A stretch of DNA of 23,727 nucleotides from Lentisphaeria bacterium UBA1791. Its GTDB lineage: Bacteria > Verrucomicrobiota > Lentisphaeria > Victivallales > Victivallaceae. The stretch covers positions 1-23,727 of the forward strand of contig DCFZ01000052.1 of NCBI GenBank assembly GCA_002314455.1, in the 5' to 3' direction. This document shows, in pieces, positions 20,888-23,727 of the stretch. The translations under genes were made by a program, and so were the position numbers. The first letter of the stretch is position 1. Every line of letters starts with the position of its first letter. A model generated the notes under the pieces. That model saw only the letters and a list, made by a program, of their open reading frames with translations, was not told the DNA's origin and searched no databases.

Positions 20888-23623
20888 ATGAAAAAATCTC
20901 TCGTTTTCGCATTGCTGCTCGGCATCGCCGGCGTTTTCGCCGCCGATATGCCTTCCTACGTGGCGGCTCAACATCCGCAAGGCGGCGGCGGCGCAAAAAT
21001 GGCGCCGCTCGCCGGCCAATCCGGTCCGAAGATCATGGTCTTCAACGGCGGCCGTCCGTGGGTCGGCGAAGGAATCCCCGGATCGCTGGTCAAAGCCGGA
21101 GCGCGCGCCCTCAAAATCAACGCTCCTTATCTCGACGGTTACGCCGGTGCGTCGATCAAGACGCACCTGACCGACAAAGTCGAGCCCAAGGCGTTCGACG
21201 GCATCACCCCCGCGCTGAAAAAGGCGTCAGAGTACAAGCTGATTATTTTCAACCACATTCTGCCCGAATGTCAGGAAATGATGCTGACGCCGGAACGCAT
21301 CGCACAACTCAAAGCCTACGTCGAAAACGGCGGCAACATCCTCTTCACCATCGACGCGCCGGCGAAACTCGGCGATCTGCTCCCCGTGACGCTCGGGAAA
21401 TATCACACCTTTGACGACGTTTACAGCGCCGACCGCCCGAAAGGCGACATTTACAAGAGCATCCCCGAAACGATGCCGGTCTACCGCTTCTACCGCGAAG
21501 CTGCGCCGCACGACGGCGCCGAGGTTTTGAGCACGATCCGCGATGCGTCCGGCAAGGAGATCGCCCCCTACATCGTCCGCATCAAAATCGGCAAAGGTTC
21601 GGTCACTTTCTTCAACACCGAGATCACCAATCCGACGCAGATCCGCGACTTCAGCAACTGGGCATACCACCGCGCCTTTTTCGTCGCGCTCGCTTCCGAT
21701 TGCTTCGGCGGTAAGTTGAAGCCGGAAAAGTGCATCGACAAACTCGAAGCGATTCCGCAACGCAAGCAAATCGGCGAGACTGCCGCTTCCGTCGTTCCGC
21801 CCAAAAACGGGATTTACGATTCCAACGATCTTGTCCAGATTGCCGGCAAAGTCGCCACCTTCGGCAACGGCATGAAGCTTGAAGTCGCTCAGGACGGCAG
21901 CGTTTCCGTCACCTGGAAAGGCAAAGCGAAATCCTTTGTCAAAAACTATCAGATTCCCTCGGTCAACTACTCCAAGAAACAGAAAGTTTTCGACTCCGCC
22001 ACCGCCGAAGCGGTCGACGTCAAAGAGGACGTCAACGCCGCCGATATCAAGTGGCAGTTCCAGTCGCTCAAAGCCAACGGCAACGAGGCGGTCTTGACCT
22101 ACACCGCCAAAGACAGCGAATTGCGCTGGATCTTCAAGACCGGTCGCCTCGAACTCGACGGCCGCACCTTCGACGGCTTCGCCGACCGCATCGAACTGGT
22201 CAAATGCCCGTTGCTCGTCAGCGGCATCGGCTTCAAAAGCGAACTCGACCTCGACGATCCCTTGTACGCGCACCGTTTCGACTGCTATCAGCCGCCGCGC
22301 GGTTACACCGCCTTTGATATGACGGGCAAAGTCAAAAGCGATACCTGCAGCTTCTCCGGTCAACCCTTCGGCATGATCGTCTGCAAAAACGGCGTTTACC
22401 TCGGCAACCGCTCCATGCCGACTTCGGTGGGCGCGCGCTTCATCCGCGAAAAAGGCGGCAAGACAATTCAGAGCATCCACAGCGAAGGGCTCGGTCGCAT
22501 CCACGCGCCGCTTGCCACAGAGTTTTACTGGCAGTGGTATGCCGACGGCACCGAGCGCGGTCACAACGATTATCTGGCGATGTATCAATTCATGCGCCAC
22601 TTGCTCCGCACCGAAGCGGGGTTGCAGGAACTTCCCGCCTACCCGGTCGCTTCCTACGGCTATCAGATGACCACGGCTGAAATGGATCAGGTCATCGACT
22701 TCGCCGCCAAGGCGGGCTACCGCTTCATTTTCCCCGCCAACCCCGAAAGTCCGATCGAAAAGATCGACTCTCCTCAAAATATGGAAGTCTACGGCAAGAT
22801 CGCCAAGGCGGGCGCCAGAGCGCGCATCTGGACTGCCGGCAGCTACGTCCAGGGCGACGGCGGGTGGATCATCAACAACCACCCCGAATGGTTCGTCAAA
22901 GATGAAAAAGGCCAGATCTTCAAGTACTTCGGCACCTACCCCGTCATCGACGTCAACAATCCCGAATTCTACGACTGGTACACCAAGATCCTCAAACACG
23001 CCATCGACGGCGGCGTCGGCTGGGTCTACCGCGACATGGACGCCGCCGCAAGCGGCACCGTCAACTACGGCCTTGCGGAAAGCCCCAACGGTCTCAAGGC
23101 GCAGATCAAATTCTACAAGTTCTTCCACGAGAACAACTGCCGCGTCGGCATCGAGGGGATGAATCCGCTCGTGATCGACATCTACTGGTACCGCCCCAAC
23201 GTCTACACGAGCTTTGCCGGCAAGGAATTCGTCCTCGTCGGCTCGATGCCCTCCGACCAGTTGCGCGGCGGCATCACGCTCGATACTTTCCGTACCGGCA
23301 TGTACGCGTGCTTCCCGAGCTTCCAGATCGCCGACGTCGTCTTTAACGTCGAGCAGATACCCGGCGAACTCGACCGTATCCGCCGCACACTCGACTTCGT
23401 GCCGAAATTCAACGAAGCCCTCGACCTCGTCGGCATGCCCTATGTCCGCGAAACCGAATTCGGCACCATCTGGACCAGCGACAAAGGCGGCGTGCTCTTT
23501 TTCTGGAACCCCACCAAAAAGGCAACCATCGAACTCCCCGCCGGCTGGCAGATTCGCGGCGTCCAAGGCAATGTGCTCACCGACGTCAAAGGCGACAGCA
23601 TCTATTTCATCGACAAGAAATAG
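20888..23623 (+). CDS. Exported glycosidase-like protein, GATase1-like plus TIM-barrel-like (paralogue of 4893-7613)
   Basis: I do not recognise a named family; the product is 911 residues. The signal peptide is MKKSLVFALLLGIAGVFA with cleavage before ADMP. After a short Gly/Ala linker, residues ~45-180 form a GATase1-like domain (GGRPW, LTPERIAQLKAYVENGG), but the position of a nucleophile Cys reads FTID, so amidotransferase chemistry is unlikely. A beta-rich middle is followed by barrel-like text: HPEWFVKDEKGQ, YPVIDVNNPEFYDWY, GWVYRDMDA (D716, D718), IEGMNPLVID (E756), EFVLVGSMPS and a small C-terminal beta domain. All these blocks recur in the paralogue. The ATG at 20888 is preferred over a GTG six bases earlier because AAGGAA spacing and the signal peptide fit it. 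It is the only plus-strand gene, with its own promoter and terminator. Extracellular glycan processing is inference. Confidence 0.82.
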   Translation: MKKSLVFALLLGIAGVFAADMPSYVAAQHPQGGGGAKMAPLAGQSGPKIMVFNGGRPWVGEGIPGSLVKAGARALKINAPYLDGYAGASIKTHLTDKVEPKAFDGITPALKKASEYKLIIFNHILPECQEMMLTPERIAQLKAYVENGGNILFTIDAPAKLGDLLPVTLGKYHTFDDVYSADRPKGDIYKSIPETMPVYRFYREAAPHDGAEVLSTIRDASGKEIAPYIVRIKIGKGSVTFFNTEITNPTQIRDFSNWAYHRAFFVALASDCFGGKLKPEKCIDKLEAIPQRKQIGETAASVVPPKNGIYDSNDLVQIAGKVATFGNGMKLEVAQDGSVSVTWKGKAKSFVKNYQIPSVNYSKKQKVFDSATAEAVDVKEDVNAADIKWQFQSLKANGNEAVLTYTAKDSELRWIFKTGRLELDGRTFDGFADRIELVKCPLLVSGIGFKSELDLDDPLYAHRFDCYQPPRGYTAFDMTGKVKSDTCSFSGQPFGMIVCKNGVYLGNRSMPTSVGARFIREKGGKTIQSIHSEGLGRIHAPLATEFYWQWYADGTERGHNDYLAMYQFMRHLLRTEAGLQELPAYPVASYGYQMTTAEMDQVIDFAAKAGYRFIFPANPESPIEKIDSPQNMEVYGKIAKAGARARIWTAGSYVQGDGGWIINNHPEWFVKDEKGQIFKYFGTYPVIDVNNPEFYDWYTKILKHAIDGGVGWVYRDMDAAASGTVNYGLAESPNGLKAQIKFYKFFHENNCRVGIEGMNPLVIDIYWYRPNVYTSFAGKEFVLVGSMPSDQLRGGITLDTFRTGMYACFPSFQIADVVFNVEQIPGELDRIRRTLDFVPKFNEALDLVGMPYVRETEFGTIWTSDKGGVLFFWNPTKKATIELPAGWQIRGVQGNVLTDVKGDSIYFIDKK

Positions 23624-23630
23624 TCAACGA

Positions 23631-23675
23631 TAAAAAAAATCGGTTGCAGTCAAAAGCTGCAACCGATTTTTTTTT
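23631..23675. terminator. Strong bidirectional intrinsic terminator
   Basis: A perfect 11-bp stem (ATCGGTTGCAG at 23639-23649 with CTGCAACCGAT at 23657-23667, loop of seven) is followed by nine T (23667-23675). Eight A (23632-23639) precede it on the other side, so it can act on both strands. It directly follows the exported gene's stop. Confidence 0.92.
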
Positions 23676-23710
23676 AGAGATGAGAGATGAGAGATGAGAG
23701 ATGAGAGATG
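23676..23710. repeat. Five tandem copies of the heptamer AGAGATG
   Basis: AGAGATG is repeated five times without variation at 23676-23710, immediately after the terminator. Seven-base units are not a multiple of three and the tract is outside any gene, so it looks like a non-coding short tandem repeat prone to slippage. The last 17 bases of the window show nothing identifiable. Confidence 0.95.
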
Positions 23711-23727
23711 AAGCAATTACCTTTCGC

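Noticed and set aside
21227..23566. 779-residue open frame on the minus strand opposite the exported gene
   Set aside because: Same antisense shadow effect; no start signal, low-complexity composition and no recognisable domain.
23676..23710. CRISPR array
   Set aside because: Units are seven bases with no spacers; it is a simple tandem repeat.

Overview
The window reads as chromosome of a Gram-negative, saccharolytic, probably anaerobic bacterium. The reasons are lipid A synthesis (LpxK), peptidoglycan synthesis (MraY), a ferredoxin-linked 2-oxoacid oxidoreductase, a glycogen cluster, and two large exported glycosidase-like proteins beside sugar-catabolism genes. The overall style (GC-rich coding sequence, A/T-rich promoters, expanded families of exported carbohydrate-active proteins, a eukaryote-like branching enzyme) fits the Lentisphaerota/Victivallales branch of the PVC group. 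That placement is inference; no ribosomal marker is present. All genes but one lie on the minus strand and are transcribed leftward. I see no tRNA, rRNA, CRISPR array, transposase, integrase or phage gene.

Layout, left to right. (1) 173-3145: a compact minus-strand operon yceD-queD-queE-queC-rsmI behind a very good promoter. It encodes three consecutive steps of preQ0 (queuosine precursor) synthesis, framed by a YceD-family protein and a 16S rRNA methyltransferase. (2) 3146-4596: rhaA, L-rhamnose isomerase, alone with its own extended -10 promoter. (3) 4597-4892: a structured non-coding gap with a C10 tract and perfect hairpins. (4) 4893-11128: an operon mraY-lpxK-galK plus a 906-residue exported glycosidase-like gene, joining envelope synthesis to sugar handling. 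(5) 11253-17374: glgP-glgA-glgB, making and degrading glycogen, with glgA/glgB overlapping by 4 bp. (6) 17463-17795: a stand-alone CBM48 glycogen-binding protein, closed by a hairpin terminator. (7) 17836-20602: ferredoxin, alpha and fused beta-gamma subunits of a 2-oxoacid:ferredoxin oxidoreductase. (8) 20603-20887: a divergent promoter region. (9) 20888-23623, plus strand: a second exported glycosidase-like gene, paralogous to the one in (4), ending in a strong terminator followed by a five-copy heptanucleotide repeat.

The most novel material is the pair of paralogous ~910-residue exported proteins. Each has a GATase1-like N-terminal domain without a conserved catalytic Cys and a C-terminal half that looks like a TIM-barrel glycosidase with shared acidic candidate residues. 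I do not recognise them as a characterised family. The second notable pattern is a recurring extended -10 promoter element, GTG(C/T)TAT(A/G)TT, found before several transcription units at normal distance from a -35 box.
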